Source: Sphingobium vermicomposti (GTDB taxonomy: Bacteria > Pseudomonadota > Alphaproteobacteria > Sphingomonadales > Sphingomonadaceae). From it: a stretch of DNA of 64,000 nucleotides. A program made the translations under genes and the position numbers. Shown here piece after piece: positions 1 to 7,379 of this stretch. The notes below the pieces were generated by a model. That model saw only the letters and a list, made by a program, of their open reading frames with translations, ran no database searches and was not told the origin of the DNA. Each line of letters starts with the position of its first letter. Within the stretch, counting starts at the first letter, position 1. The stretch lies in the NCBI RefSeq assembly GCF_011762025.1, contig NZ_JAASQR010000003.1, forward strand, positions 372,001 through 436,000, read 5' to 3'.

Positions 1-612
1 GCGCTTCTTGATCTCCCGGCACGCCTCGATGAAGTCGACGCCGTAATTATTATGCTCCTCGATCCCCGTCGCCACGGCGAAGATATTGGGATCGAAGATG
101 ATGTCCTCCGGCGGAAAGCCAATGGTCATCAGCAGCTTGTAGGCGCGCTCGCAAATCTCGACCTTGCGAGCCTGCGTGTCCGCCTGGCCGGTTTCGTCGA
201 AAGCCATGACGACCACCGCCGCGCCATAGGCCATGCACTTACGGGCGTGGTCGAGAAAGGCTTCCTCCCCCTCCTTCATGCTGATCGAGTTGACGATCGG
301 CTTGCCGCTGACGCATTTCAGACCAGCTTCAATCACTTCCCATTTGGAACTGTCGATCATCACCGGCACGCGGCTGATGTCCGGTTCGGAGGTCATCAGC
401 TTCAGGAAGGTCGTCATTGCCTCGACCGCGTCGAGTAGGCCTTCGTCCATGTTGACGTCGACGATCTGCGCGCCGCTCTCCACCTGGTCGCGGGCGATGT
501 CGATGGCGGCGGCATAATCGCCCGCCATGATCAGCTTTTTGAACTTGGCCGAACCGGTGACGTTGGTGCGCTCACCGATATTGACGAAAGTGGCGGTGGA
601 GGTCTGGGTCAT
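1..612 (-). CDS. metH: Methionine synthase, second half (pterin-binding and following domains), 3' part outside window
   Basis: The first 204 codons of the downstream half of a split cobalamin-dependent methionine synthase; the gene runs off the left edge. Translation begins [20 protein letters not shown], the typical start of the pterin (5-methyltetrahydrofolate) binding domain, and continues with VDVNMDEG and [15 protein letters not shown], both hallmarks of the MetH folate barrel. The cobalamin-binding and activation domains would lie beyond position 1. The homocysteine-binding half is a separate gene just upstream (729-1775), and a palindromic repeat fills the gap between the halves. By family, the enzyme passes the methyl group of methyl-THF to homocysteine through cobalamin in the cytoplasm. 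Confidence 0.93.
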   Translation of the reverse strand, partial: MTQTSTATFVNIGERTNVTGSAKFKKLIMAGDYAAAIDIARDQVESGAQIVDVNMDEGLLDAVEAMTTFLKLMTSEPDISRVPVMIDSSKWEVIEAGLKCVSGKPIVNSISMKEGEEAFLDHARKCMAYGAAVVVMAFDETGQADTQARKVEICERAYKLLMTIGFPPEDIIFDPNIFAVATGIEEHNNYGVDFIEACREIKKR

Positions 613-627
613 GGGATCAACTTTAAT

Positions 628-704
628 CCGTTCGGGCTGAGCTTGTCGAAGCCCAACCCTTCTTGAAGACAAGTATTGCCCTTCGACAAACTCAGGGCGA
701 ACGG
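628..704. repeat. REP-like long inverted repeat, family A (copy 1)
   Basis: Two arms of 24 bp (628-651 and 681-704) form a near-perfect inverted repeat with the core CTGAGCTTGTCGAAG in one arm and CTTCGACAAACTCAG in the other, around a loop of about 29 nt. It sits between the two halves of metH. A second copy of the same element is at 38224-38301. The core matches the small palindromes that are widely dispersed in sphingomonad genomes. It could act as an mRNA-stability or termination hairpin in the operon. Confidence 0.85.
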
Positions 705-728
705 AGGAGAGATGACTCCTCCGGTATT

Positions 729-1775
729 TCAGGCCGCGATATGCATAGGCTCCAGCCCGGCCAATCGCGTCACCACAGGGAGTTCGGGCACAATGCGGGG
801 CTTGTGCCCCGCCAGCGCCTTCGCCACCGCGCCGATATGCGCGGGCGTCGTTCCGCAGCAGCCGCCGACCATGTTGACCAGCCCCTCATCCACCCACTGG
901 CGAATGAGCGAAGCCGTCGTTTCCGGCAGTTCGTCATATTGCCCCAACTCATTGGGTAGTCCGGCGTTGGGATAGGCCAGGATCAGCGTGTCCGCATTCT
1001 TCGCCAACTCGCTCAGATAAGGCCGCAGCAGATCCGCCCCGAACGCGCAGTTCACCCCGATGGTCAACGGCTTCAGATGCCGCAGCGAATACCAGAAGGC
1101 ATTGATCGTGTGCCCCGACAGGTTGCGACCCGACATGTCGGTGATGGTGAAGCTGAGCATCAGCGGAACCGGCCGCCCCGCCGCAGCCTCCGCCTCACGC
1201 GCGGCCATGCCGGCCGCCTTGGCATTAAGCGTATCGAAGCAGGTTTCGACCAGCAAAAAATCGACTCCCCCCGCGATCAGCGCGTCGCACTGTTCGCGAT
1301 AATCCGCCTTCAGCGTGTCATAATCCACCTCGCGGTAGGCGGGGTCGTTGACATCGGGAGAGATGGACAGAGTCTTGTTCGTCGGCCCGATCGATCCGGC
1401 AACGAAACGCGGATGGCCATCCTTTGCAGTCGCCTTCTCGCACGCTTGCCGCGCCAGCTTCGCGGCGGCGATGTTGATGTCCCACACCAGATGTTCGCAG
1501 CCATAGTCGGCCATCGCGATCTTGGTGGAACTGAACGTGTTGGTCTCGATCATGTCCGCCCCGGCGGCGAGATAGGCGGCATGAATGCCTTCGACGATAT
1601 CCGGCCGGGTCAGGCACAGAAGGTCGTTATTCCCCTTCTGGTCCTTGGCGAGATCCAGCGACCCGCGATAATCCGCCTCGGTCAGCCCATGTTTCTGGAT
1701 CGACGTGCCATAGCCGCCATCGAAGATCATGATCTTTTCCGCCGCGACGGCGCGGAAGCGTTGTTCAGCGGTCAT
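729..1775 (-). CDS. metH: Methionine synthase, homocysteine-binding half (split MetH)
   Basis: A 348-residue homocysteine S-methyltransferase domain protein, equal to the N-terminal module of MetH. The start [25 protein letters not shown] carries the barrel entry motif. GVNCAFGAD (about residues 239-247) and GGCCGTTP (Cys306-Cys307) supply the three cysteines that bind the catalytic zinc. It ends soon after the barrel, so the pterin, cobalamin and activation domains must come from the next gene (1-612). The start codon overlaps the metF stop by 4 nt (ATGA type), which implies translational coupling in the operon regulator-metF-metH-metH. Splitting at the Hcy/folate boundary is known in some alphaproteobacteria. 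Confidence 0.95.
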   Translation of the reverse strand: MTAEQRFRAVAAEKIMIFDGGYGTSIQKHGLTEADYRGSLDLAKDQKGNNDLLCLTRPDIVEGIHAAYLAAGADMIETNTFSSTKIAMADYGCEHLVWDINIAAAKLARQACEKATAKDGHPRFVAGSIGPTNKTLSISPDVNDPAYREVDYDTLKADYREQCDALIAGGVDFLLVETCFDTLNAKAAGMAAREAEAAAGRPVPLMLSFTITDMSGRNLSGHTINAFWYSLRHLKPLTIGVNCAFGADLLRPYLSELAKNADTLILAYPNAGLPNELGQYDELPETTASLIRQWVDEGLVNMVGGCCGTTPAHIGAVAKALAGHKPRIVPELPVVTRLAGLEPMHIAA

Positions 1776-2707
1776 GCCGTCTTCTCCAGTCCAGCAGGCC
1801 GAAGCCCCAGCAGATGGCAGATCGCATAGCTCAATTCCGCCCGGTTAAGCGTGTAGAAATGAAAGTCGCGCACGCCGCCCGCATAAAGCTTGCGGCACAG
1901 TTCCGCTGCCAGCGTGCCGGAAACCAGTTGCCGCGCGGCGGGCAGGTCGTCCAGTCCTTCGAACAGCTTGCCCATCCAGCCGGGCACATCGGTATTGCAC
2001 ATCGCCGACATGCGCTGCACGGCGCCAAAATTGCTGACCGGCATGATGCCCGGAATGATGTCCGCCGTGATCCCAGCCGCCGCCGCCGTATCACGGAAGC
2101 GAAAGAAGGTTTCAGGTTCGAAAAAGAATTGCGTGATTGCCCGCGTCGCGCCTGCGTCCAGCTTGCGCTTCAAATTATCGATGTCGCTCTGCGCGCTCGC
2201 CGCATCGGGGTGGGTTTCGGGATAGGCGGCGACCGAGATTTCGAACGGATGACGCTTCATCAGGCCCTCGACCAGTTCGGCCGCACCTTGATAACCGTCG
2301 GGATGAGGGACGAACTTCGTCCCCGCTTCGGGCGGATCGCCACGCAGCGCAACGATATGGCGCACGCCTGCCTCCCAATAGCAGTCCGCCACGTCGTCAA
2401 TCTCCGCCCGGCTTGCTGCGACGCATGTAAGGTGTGCCGCCGCCTGCAGCGACGTTTCGCGGGCGATCCGGGCGACCGTATTATGCGTCCGCTCCCGCGT
2501 CGAACCGCCTGCGCCATAAGTAACTGACACAAATTTGGGACCCAGTGGTGTCAGCGTTTCAATCGCCGACCATAGCTGGTCTTCCATCTTTTCCGTCTTG
2601 GGCGGGAAAAATTCGAAACTGACATTCAGGTCACCCGCAAGATCGGCATACAGCGGCGCTTCAAGCGCGCGCCGGGCCTCTTCGACGGAGGGGAAGGAAA
2701 GGGTCAT
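1772..2707 (-). CDS. metF: Methylenetetrahydrofolate reductase
   Basis: A 311-residue flavoprotein that reduces 5,10-methylene-THF to 5-methyl-THF, the methyl donor for the MetH halves downstream. The N-terminal signature VSFEFFPPKTEKM and the segments VSVTYGAGGSTRERT and IVALRGDPPE are characteristic of MetF. The length fits the bacterial single-domain enzyme (about 290-310). It overlaps the upstream ArsR-methyltransferase gene by 4 nt and the downstream metH gene by 4 nt, so the operon is tightly coupled. Regulation is probably through the palindrome at 3681-3702. Confidence 0.97.
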   Translation of the reverse strand: MTLSFPSVEEARRALEAPLYADLAGDLNVSFEFFPPKTEKMEDQLWSAIETLTPLGPKFVSVTYGAGGSTRERTHNTVARIARETSLQAAAHLTCVAASRAEIDDVADCYWEAGVRHIVALRGDPPEAGTKFVPHPDGYQGAAELVEGLMKRHPFEISVAAYPETHPDAASAQSDIDNLKRKLDAGATRAITQFFFEPETFFRFRDTAAAAGITADIIPGIMPVSNFGAVQRMSAMCNTDVPGWMGKLFEGLDDLPAARQLVSGTLAAELCRKLYAGGVRDFHFYTLNRAELSYAICHLLGLRPAGLEKTA

Positions 2708-3672
2708 GCGGAAATACGTCCTTCAATCGGCAGGATATGCGCGCCGCGACGCCGCCCCAGCCATAGTTTCACTGTCAACTCGTGGCCGGGCAGGCTTTCG
2801 ACCCGATCAAGATCAAGCCCCGCCTGCACGAACCAGCTTTCCATCTGTTCATCGGAAAAACCGAGCCGCGCGTGCTGGTCGCGCAGCCGAAGTTCTTCCC
2901 GTTCATGCGCGGCGAAATCCGCGACCAGCACCCGGCCGCCCCCCGCCGTCACGCGCGCCGCTTCCGCAATCACCGCCTCAGGTGCCTGCGCATAGTGCAG
3001 AACCTGGTGCAGCACCACGGTGTCCGCATCGCCCGAGTCCAGCGGCAGCGCGCCAAAGTCGCCCAGCACCAGCGCATATTTGCCCGAATCCTCCGGCAGC
3101 TTGGCGCGCGCGATGCGCAACATGTCAGGGCTGCGGTCGAGGGCGGTGACCTGCTCCGCCGATGGGCCGAACAGTTCGATCATCCGCCCCGTGCCAGTGC
3201 CGATGTCGAGCAAGTGGCCGATCGGCTCCGCCTGCAACAGGGCCGTCATCGCCCGCTCTACATCCCGTTCGGGCACGTGCAGCGAGCGGATGGCATCCCA
3301 CTTTTCAGCATGTTCCGCGAAATAGCTTTCCGCCGCGCGCGACCTGTCCGCACGCACCGCCGTCAGCCGCGCGAGATCCGCCTTTTGCCACAACTGCTCG
3401 CCTTCAGAGGGTGCAAGCTGGTCGAAGAGAGCGAGGAACGGTTCTGTTTGCCGACCCCGACGGAGGCGCAGGAATACCCAATTGCCTTCTTTCCGCCGTT
3501 CCACCAAACCCGCTTCGGCAAGGATGCGGACATGGCGGGATACGCGCGGCTGGCTTTGCCCCACCACCTGTGCAATTTCGCCCACGGCAAGCTCCATCGC
3601 CCGCAGCAGATGGATGATGCGCAGTCGCGTAGGATCGCCGAGCGCCCGGAAAATGTCGAGTGCCACACTCAT
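2704..3672 (-). CDS. ArsR-family regulator fused to a SAM-dependent methyltransferase (SahR-like)
   Basis: A 322-residue fusion. Residues 1-75 form an ArsR winged helix (DIFRALGDPTRLRIIHLL, then recognition region SQPRVSRHVRILAEAGL). Residues from about 145 form a class I methyltransferase fold with motif I HLLDIGTGTGR at 153-163. Such fusions head methionine-cycle operons in proteobacteria, and the SahR group responds to S-adenosylhomocysteine; assignment to SahR is inference from context. An ATG further upstream at 3708 would put the 22-bp operator palindrome (3681-3702) inside the coding region and add a non-conserved MTHIKISLYDHW, so the start at 3672 is preferred. No strong Shine-Dalgarno is visible before it, so a leaderless or very short leader is possible. 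It overlaps metF by 4 nt. Confidence 0.88.
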   Translation of the reverse strand: MSVALDIFRALGDPTRLRIIHLLRAMELAVGEIAQVVGQSQPRVSRHVRILAEAGLVERRKEGNWVFLRLRRGRQTEPFLALFDQLAPSEGEQLWQKADLARLTAVRADRSRAAESYFAEHAEKWDAIRSLHVPERDVERAMTALLQAEPIGHLLDIGTGTGRMIELFGPSAEQVTALDRSPDMLRIARAKLPEDSGKYALVLGDFGALPLDSGDADTVVLHQVLHYAQAPEAVIAEAARVTAGGGRVLVADFAAHEREELRLRDQHARLGFSDEQMESWFVQAGLDLDRVESLPGHELTVKLWLGRRRGAHILPIEGRISA

Positions 3673-3680
3673 CCAATGAT

Positions 3681-3702
3681 CATATAAAGAAATCTTTATA
3701 TG
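3681..3702. promoter_or_regulatory. Palindromic operator of the methionine operon
   Basis: A perfect inverted repeat with 10-bp arms CATATAAAGA and TCTTTATATG separated by AA. It lies 9 nt upstream of the preferred start of the ArsR-methyltransferase gene. It is strikingly AT-rich against its high-GC surroundings. The size and symmetry suit an ArsR dimer, so autoregulation of the regulator-metF-metH-metH operon is the simplest reading. Confidence 0.8.
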
Positions 3703-3877
3703 CGTCAATGATTGATCCCTAAACGCCCGATCCTGGCATGTTCAGCCTCTTACGCAGGAATGGGATTGCCTTGAGTCACCCAATTCACTACGAATCGGCT
3801 CCGCAGGCGCAAAAGGGGGGTGAACTTTTCTCCGAGAGTGGTCTGCGCAGTTTTTTTTCTCTGAGAGGGGTTTGCCC

Positions 3878-4105
3878 ATGTCCAAGTCTATTGCTCTTTC
3901 GCTCGTTTTCGCCGCTTCGCTGGGCCTCGCTGCTTGCTCGGGCGGTTCGGAAAACGCCGCTAACGTTGCCGAAAATGCTGCTGAAAACGCTGCGAACGCT
4001 GCTGACAACGCGATGATGGCTGCTGAAAACGCCGCTGCCAACGCTTCGAACGCTGCCGAAAACGCCGCGAACGCTGCTGGCAACGCTGCCGCGAACGCGA
4101 TGTAA
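3878..4105 (+). CDS. Small Asn/Ala-rich repeat lipoprotein
   Basis: A 75-residue protein starting MSKSIALSLVFAASLGLAACSGG: a lipoprotein signal with the lipobox LAAC, followed by a low-complexity tail of repeated AENAANAA-like units with no charged residue other than Glu and Asp. A GAGAGGGG stretch upstream of the ATG is a good ribosome site; a TTG two codons earlier is not needed. A strong terminator follows at 4131. The repeat period suggests a helical coiled surface like that of Lpp or entericidin-type peptides, but no function is known to me. Small envelope or stress lipoproteins of this form are frequent in sphingomonads. Confidence 0.75.
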   Translation: MSKSIALSLVFAASLGLAACSGGSENAANVAENAAENAANAADNAMMAAENAAANASNAAENAANAAGNAAANAM

Positions 4106-4130
4106 TTCCCGTTCGGGAATGAATTTCAGA

Positions 4131-4165
4131 AAGGGCCGCGCCGGTAACGGAGCGGCCCTTTCCTT
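4131..4165 (+). terminator. Rho-independent terminator after the small lipoprotein
   Basis: Arms AAGGGCCGC (4131-4139) and GCGGCCCTT (4152-4160) close a 12-nt loop and are followed by TTCCTT. Confidence 0.8.
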
Positions 4166-4184
4166 ATGGGAAGACATCAGAGCG

Positions 4185-4409
4185 ATGGTGATCAACTCGC
4201 GGTCCATGTTCCTGCTACCGCTTTTTCTAGCCGGTTGCGGGTCGGGGATCGGTGACGACACTGGGCTCAGCCCCGGCGAAGCCAGCGCGCTGAATGAGGC
4301 CGCAGCCGAACTGGATACCCAAAGCCTCGCTCCGCAGGAGCAGGACAAGGGGCTCAACCCAGCGGCTTTGAGCGCAGCCACTGCCGACAGGCAGCGGACG
4401 GTACAATAA
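4185..4409 (+). CDS. Small putative lipoprotein, unknown function
   Basis: A 74-residue protein starting MVINSRSMFLLPLFLAGCGSG, a short hydrophobic signal with the lipobox LAGC. The mature part (about 55 residues) is acidic and rich in Ala, Glu and Gln, with no motif that I recognise. An ATG further upstream (4119) lies inside the terminator of the preceding gene, so the internal ATG was chosen. The gene ends directly at a hairpin-poly(T) terminator. Coding status rests on the lipobox and the fitting terminator. Confidence 0.6.
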   Translation: MVINSRSMFLLPLFLAGCGSGIGDDTGLSPGEASALNEAAAELDTQSLAPQEQDKGLNPAALSAATADRQRTVQ

Positions 4410-4437
4410 AAAAAGGCCGCCCAGAGGCGACCTTTTT
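4408..4437. terminator. Bidirectional terminator between convergent genes
   Basis: GGCCGCC (4415-4421) pairs with GGCGACC (4426-4432), flanked by a run of A on the left and T on the right. The single mismatch is C-A in the plus transcript and G-U in the minus transcript, so the stem is better for the minus-strand gene. Confidence 0.8.
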
Positions 4438-4465
4438 CTTCATAATTTCCGGTCTACTAAGCGGC

Positions 4466-4876
4466 TCAGCAATCCCGGTCGATTGCCCGGCCCGCCAGTG
4501 CGCCCACGCCTGCCCCAACAATGGCGCCCGTAGTACCGTCGCCCCGACGCCCATAGCGTCCGCTACCCTTGCCAATCTCATTACCCAGCAGGCCGCCAGC
4601 GATGGCACCGATGATCGTTCCGCCCGTGCCGTTGTCACGGCAGCGATAGCCACCACGATAGCCGCGGTAATAATTGTTGCGGTAATAGCGCTCACCACGA
4701 TAGCCGCGATAATGGTCTCCACGATAGCGACGATCACCCCGGTCGCCGCGATAATAGTCGCCGCGATCATAACGGCCCCAGCCGTCTCGGGCCTGTGCCG
4801 GAGCGGCAGTGACGACGAGGGAAGCTGCGGTCATGGCCAGCGCTGCCCCCATATTGATCAGAAACTTGGTTTTCAT
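4466..4876 (-). CDS. Glycine-zipper 2TM-domain protein, exported
   Basis: A 136-residue protein with a cleavable signal (MKTKFLINMGAALAMTAASLVVTAAPAQA). A middle segment is rich in Tyr, Arg, Gly and Asp (repeated RGDYYRGDRGD-like units). The C-terminal glycine zippers are GGTIIGAIAGGLLGNEIGKG and TTGAIVGAGVGALAGRAIDR, matching the Gly-zipper_2TM family of outer-membrane or periplasmic proteins. GAGGAG lies about 8 nt upstream of the chosen ATG; the longer reading frame upstream looks non-coding. The basic Tyr-rich linker is typical of sphingomonad members. It probably acts in envelope integrity; the exact role is unknown. Confidence 0.85.
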   Translation of the reverse strand: MKTKFLINMGAALAMTAASLVVTAAPAQARDGWGRYDRGDYYRGDRGDRRYRGDHYRGYRGERYYRNNYYRGYRGGYRCRDNGTGGTIIGAIAGGLLGNEIGKGSGRYGRRGDGTTGAIVGAGVGALAGRAIDRDC

Positions 4877-5114
4877 GGCGTTGCTCCTCGCATTTCCTTG
4901 CCGATGGCTGCTGCCCATCAGGCAACTGCATCGATTGACCCCTTTTTGCGCGATTCGCATTGAGCGAAGCCTGAATGGGCATGTCAGCCGCCGTTCAGGC
5001 AAATTTTTATGATCAGCCCTGCCGCTTGGGGAAGGGCGCGCGCCAGTCCGACCGGACGCGGGCATCGGTGCGATGGCAGTTGGTTCGGTGACCAGGATTG
5101 CCTATGGCATAAAG

Positions 5115-6101
5115 ATGCGCCGAATCCTGATCGTATTATTGCTCGCGATCCTCCTCTTGCCAGCGCCGCACAAGAACAAGCCGGAGCTATTTGGACCGGG
5201 CCCTCTGCTCGTCAGGATCAGGCCGCTCCCGCTCAGTTCCATCGACCCTTCGATCCGGGAGGTGGGCGCGCTCCGTTATGTGGGTGGATGGCAGCTCAGC
5301 AGCCCGCATCAGGGCTTTGGCGGCATATCGTCGTTGCTGGTGGACTCGTCGGGGCAAGTCCTGGCGCTCAGCGATTCGGGGACGCTGATGGGCTTTGCCG
5401 TCCGGCCCAGGCCCGACAACCGCCACCCGTTCATCGCTCCGCTGCCCGTAAGGCCCAAGGACAGGGAGCAGCCGTGGTGGGCGTGGGATTCCGAGGCACT
5501 GGCCCATGACCCGACGACGGATCGTTACTGGGTCGGGTTTGAGATGCTGCAGAAGATTTGCCGCTATGGGCCGGGCTTTGCGCGGGCAGAGGCGTGCCGG
5601 ACCTGGCCCGAGATCGAGGCATGGCCCGAAACCGGGTCGATCGAATCCATGACCCGCATGCCCGACGGCCGCTTCCTCGTCATCTCGGAAATGGGCATGA
5701 CGGCTGACGGAAGCCACGACACGCTGCTGTTCAGCGGCGATCCGGCGGATGGAGCGACGCCCGCCCCGATTCACCTGCGCTACGTCCCACCACGCGGCTA
5801 CCGCCCGACGGATGTGGTCGCGATCGACGATCGTCGCCTGCTCGTGCTCAACCGCAGGGTGACCTTGCAGGATCTGTTCACGGCAACGCTGGCCATAGTC
5901 GATCTACCCGCAGCCCCGCACCCCGGCCACAAGTTGAAAGCGCGCACCTTGGCGCGGCTGGCACCGCCACTATTGGCCGACAATTTTGAAGGCCTGGCCA
6001 TCAGCCGTGAGCAGGGCCAGACGATGGTGTGGATTGTGTCGGACGACAATCACGAATTTTTCCAGCGCACCCTGCTTCTGAAATTTGCGCTGCGCCTCTG
6101 A
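5115..6101 (+). CDS. Esterase-like activity of phytase family protein, exported
   Basis: A 328-residue protein with a hydrophobic N-terminus (MRRILIVLLLAILLLPAP) and a beta-propeller-like body: FGGISSLLVDSSGQVLALSDSG near the start, then SEALAHDPTTDRYWVGFE, SIESMTRMPDGRFLVISE, VVAIDDRRLLVLNRR and NFEGLAISREQG. These match the family (PF13449) named for phytase-like esterase activity, which is generally periplasmic or secreted. An ATG 14 codons earlier (5073) is possible but adds residues before the signal. It is divergent from the glycine-zipper gene, with about 240 nt between them for promoters. The substrate is unknown. Confidence 0.85.
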   Translation: MRRILIVLLLAILLLPAPHKNKPELFGPGPLLVRIRPLPLSSIDPSIREVGALRYVGGWQLSSPHQGFGGISSLLVDSSGQVLALSDSGTLMGFAVRPRPDNRHPFIAPLPVRPKDREQPWWAWDSEALAHDPTTDRYWVGFEMLQKICRYGPGFARAEACRTWPEIEAWPETGSIESMTRMPDGRFLVISEMGMTADGSHDTLLFSGDPADGATPAPIHLRYVPPRGYRPTDVVAIDDRRLLVLNRRVTLQDLFTATLAIVDLPAAPHPGHKLKARTLARLAPPLLADNFEGLAISREQGQTMVWIVSDDNHEFFQRTLLLKFALRL

Positions 6102-6156
6102 TCATCTGCGCCCAAATTGCTCCCGCCCGAATCATGGACATCGCAGCAGGGGAACG

Positions 6157-6185
6157 CAAAAAAGCGGCCCGTTTCCAGGCCGCTT
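6157..6185 (-). terminator. Rho-independent terminator of rpmB
   Basis: On the minus strand AAGCGGCC and GGCCGCTT (6178-6185 and 6162-6169) form a perfect 8-bp stem followed by TTTTTTG. It lies 26 nt past the rpmB stop. Confidence 0.9.
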
Positions 6186-6210
6186 CATGCCGAAGCAAAT
6201 CGAACGAATG

Positions 6211-6504
6211 TCAGGCGGCTACAGCAGCCTGCTTCTTCGAGATGTCGCGCTTCAGGCGGCGCGCCTTCAGCGACAGCTTGTCGTCGTTGGTCTTCAGCAG
6301 CCAGTTGTCGAGACCGCCATTATGTTCCACCGAACGCAGGCCGTGGGTCGACACGCGCAGCTTCACCGTGGTTTCCAGCGTTTCGGAAATCAGCGAAACG
6401 TTCTGCAGGTTGGGCAGGAACACACGCTTGGTCTTGTTATTGGCGTGGGACACGTTGTGACCCACCTGGCGGCCCTTGCCGGTCAGCTCGCAGATGCGCG
6501 ACAT
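6211..6504 (-). CDS. rpmB: 50S ribosomal protein L28
   Basis: A 97-residue basic protein that begins [20 protein letters not shown], the classic L28 N-terminus, and contains [15 protein letters not shown] and [15 protein letters not shown]. The start at 6504 is the one that gives [14 protein letters not shown] lies 9 nt upstream. Length is that of alphaproteobacterial L28 (about 97-100). It is monocistronic with its own terminator. A structural component of the large ribosomal subunit. Confidence 0.98.
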   Translation of the reverse strand: MSRICELTGKGRQVGHNVSHANNKTKRVFLPNLQNVSLISETLETTVKLRVSTHGLRSVEHNGGLDNWLLKTNDDKLSLKARRLKRDISKKQAAVAA

Positions 6505-6660
6505 AGTCAATCAACCTTGTAATACATGTTCGATCGGAAAGCGGCGCGGATAACGGGATTCCCAGTCGCCGTCAACCCAGCGAAGTCGGCTAAAGGCGCA
6601 GCTTTCGCAACCCTTTCACCGGACAACGCGTTTGTGGTCCATATCTCGAAGGAGAGTGAA

Positions 6661-6882
6661 ATGCGATTCATTGGTGGCCTGTTGCTGATCGTGCTGCTGA
6701 TTCTTGCTGGCGGCATCGTCACCGGCTTTATCGATCTGCAGCAGACGCAGGAGGGCCGACTGCCCAAAATCGCGGTGCAAGGCGGCAGCCTGCCCAAATA
6801 TGAGGCCAACGTCGCCAAGGTGGAGGTCGGCTCCCGCAATGAAACGGTGGAAGTTCCCACCGTCGATGTGAAAAGGCCGTGA
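6661..6882 (+). CDS. Small single-pass membrane protein, unknown function
   Basis: A 73-residue protein with one N-terminal membrane segment (MRFIGGLLLIVLLILAGGIVTGFIDLQQ), then a short hydrophilic tail that ends in a Val-rich stretch (EVGSRNETVEVPTVDVKRP). GAAGGAGAGTGA just before the ATG is a strong ribosome site and decides the start, although the frame is open for 45 codons upstream. No family is recognised with certainty. It stands between rpmB (divergent) and tadA (same strand, 38 nt later), so it may be cotranscribed with tadA. Confidence 0.7.
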   Translation: MRFIGGLLLIVLLILAGGIVTGFIDLQQTQEGRLPKIAVQGGSLPKYEANVAKVEVGSRNETVEVPTVDVKRP

Positions 6883-6920
6883 TCATTTCGTAACGCTGCA
6901 CGATCCTGTATGGGGCGGCG

Positions 6921-7379
6921 ATGGCATCGCCCTTCCCCCTTCCTGCACCGATGCGCCGCGCACTAGAACTGGCGCGGTTGGCGGAGACTGCGGGAGAGGT
7001 GCCGATTGGGGCCGTCGTGACGCTTGACGGCAGGATCATCGGCGAAGGCGAGAATCGTAACCGGCGCGACAATGACCCCACGGCTCATGCTGAGATCGTC
7101 GCGTTGCGCTCAGCTGCCCTCCATCTCGGGGATTTCCGGCTGGCCGGGTGCGACATCTGGGTGACGCTGGAACCCTGCCCGATGTGTGCGGGGGCTATAT
7201 CTCACGCCCGGATCGCCCGCCTTTATTATGGCGCGGCCGACCCAAAGGGCGGCGCGATCGAACAGGGGCCTCGCCTCTATGCACAGCCCCAATGCCTCCA
7301 CCGCCCGGACGTATATGGAGGGATCGCCGAGAAAGAGGCATCAGCGCTGCTGCGCGGCTTTTTCGCCGCCCGGCGCTGA
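6921..7379 (+). CDS. tadA: tRNA adenosine(34) deaminase
   Basis: A 152-residue cytidine-deaminase-fold enzyme that converts A34 of tRNA-Arg(ACG) to inosine. The zinc site is complete: HAE (His56, Glu58) and EPCPMC (Cys86, Cys89). The segments GEVPIGAVV and NDPTAHAEIVALR are standard for TadA. The length (about 150) fits. The last 39 nt overlap the 3' end of the convergent membrane-protein gene at 7341-9242, an unusual tail-to-tail overlap that could give antisense transcripts. An essential function by family. Confidence 0.95.
   Translation: MASPFPLPAPMRRALELARLAETAGEVPIGAVVTLDGRIIGEGENRNRRDNDPTAHAEIVALRSAALHLGDFRLAGCDIWVTLEPCPMCAGAISHARIARLYYGAADPKGGAIEQGPRLYAQPQCLHRPDVYGGIAEKEASALLRGFFAARR

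Noticed and set aside
3673-3877. SAM or SAH riboswitch for the methionine operon
   Set aside because: The leader is too short, and the perfect protein-type palindrome explains regulation better.
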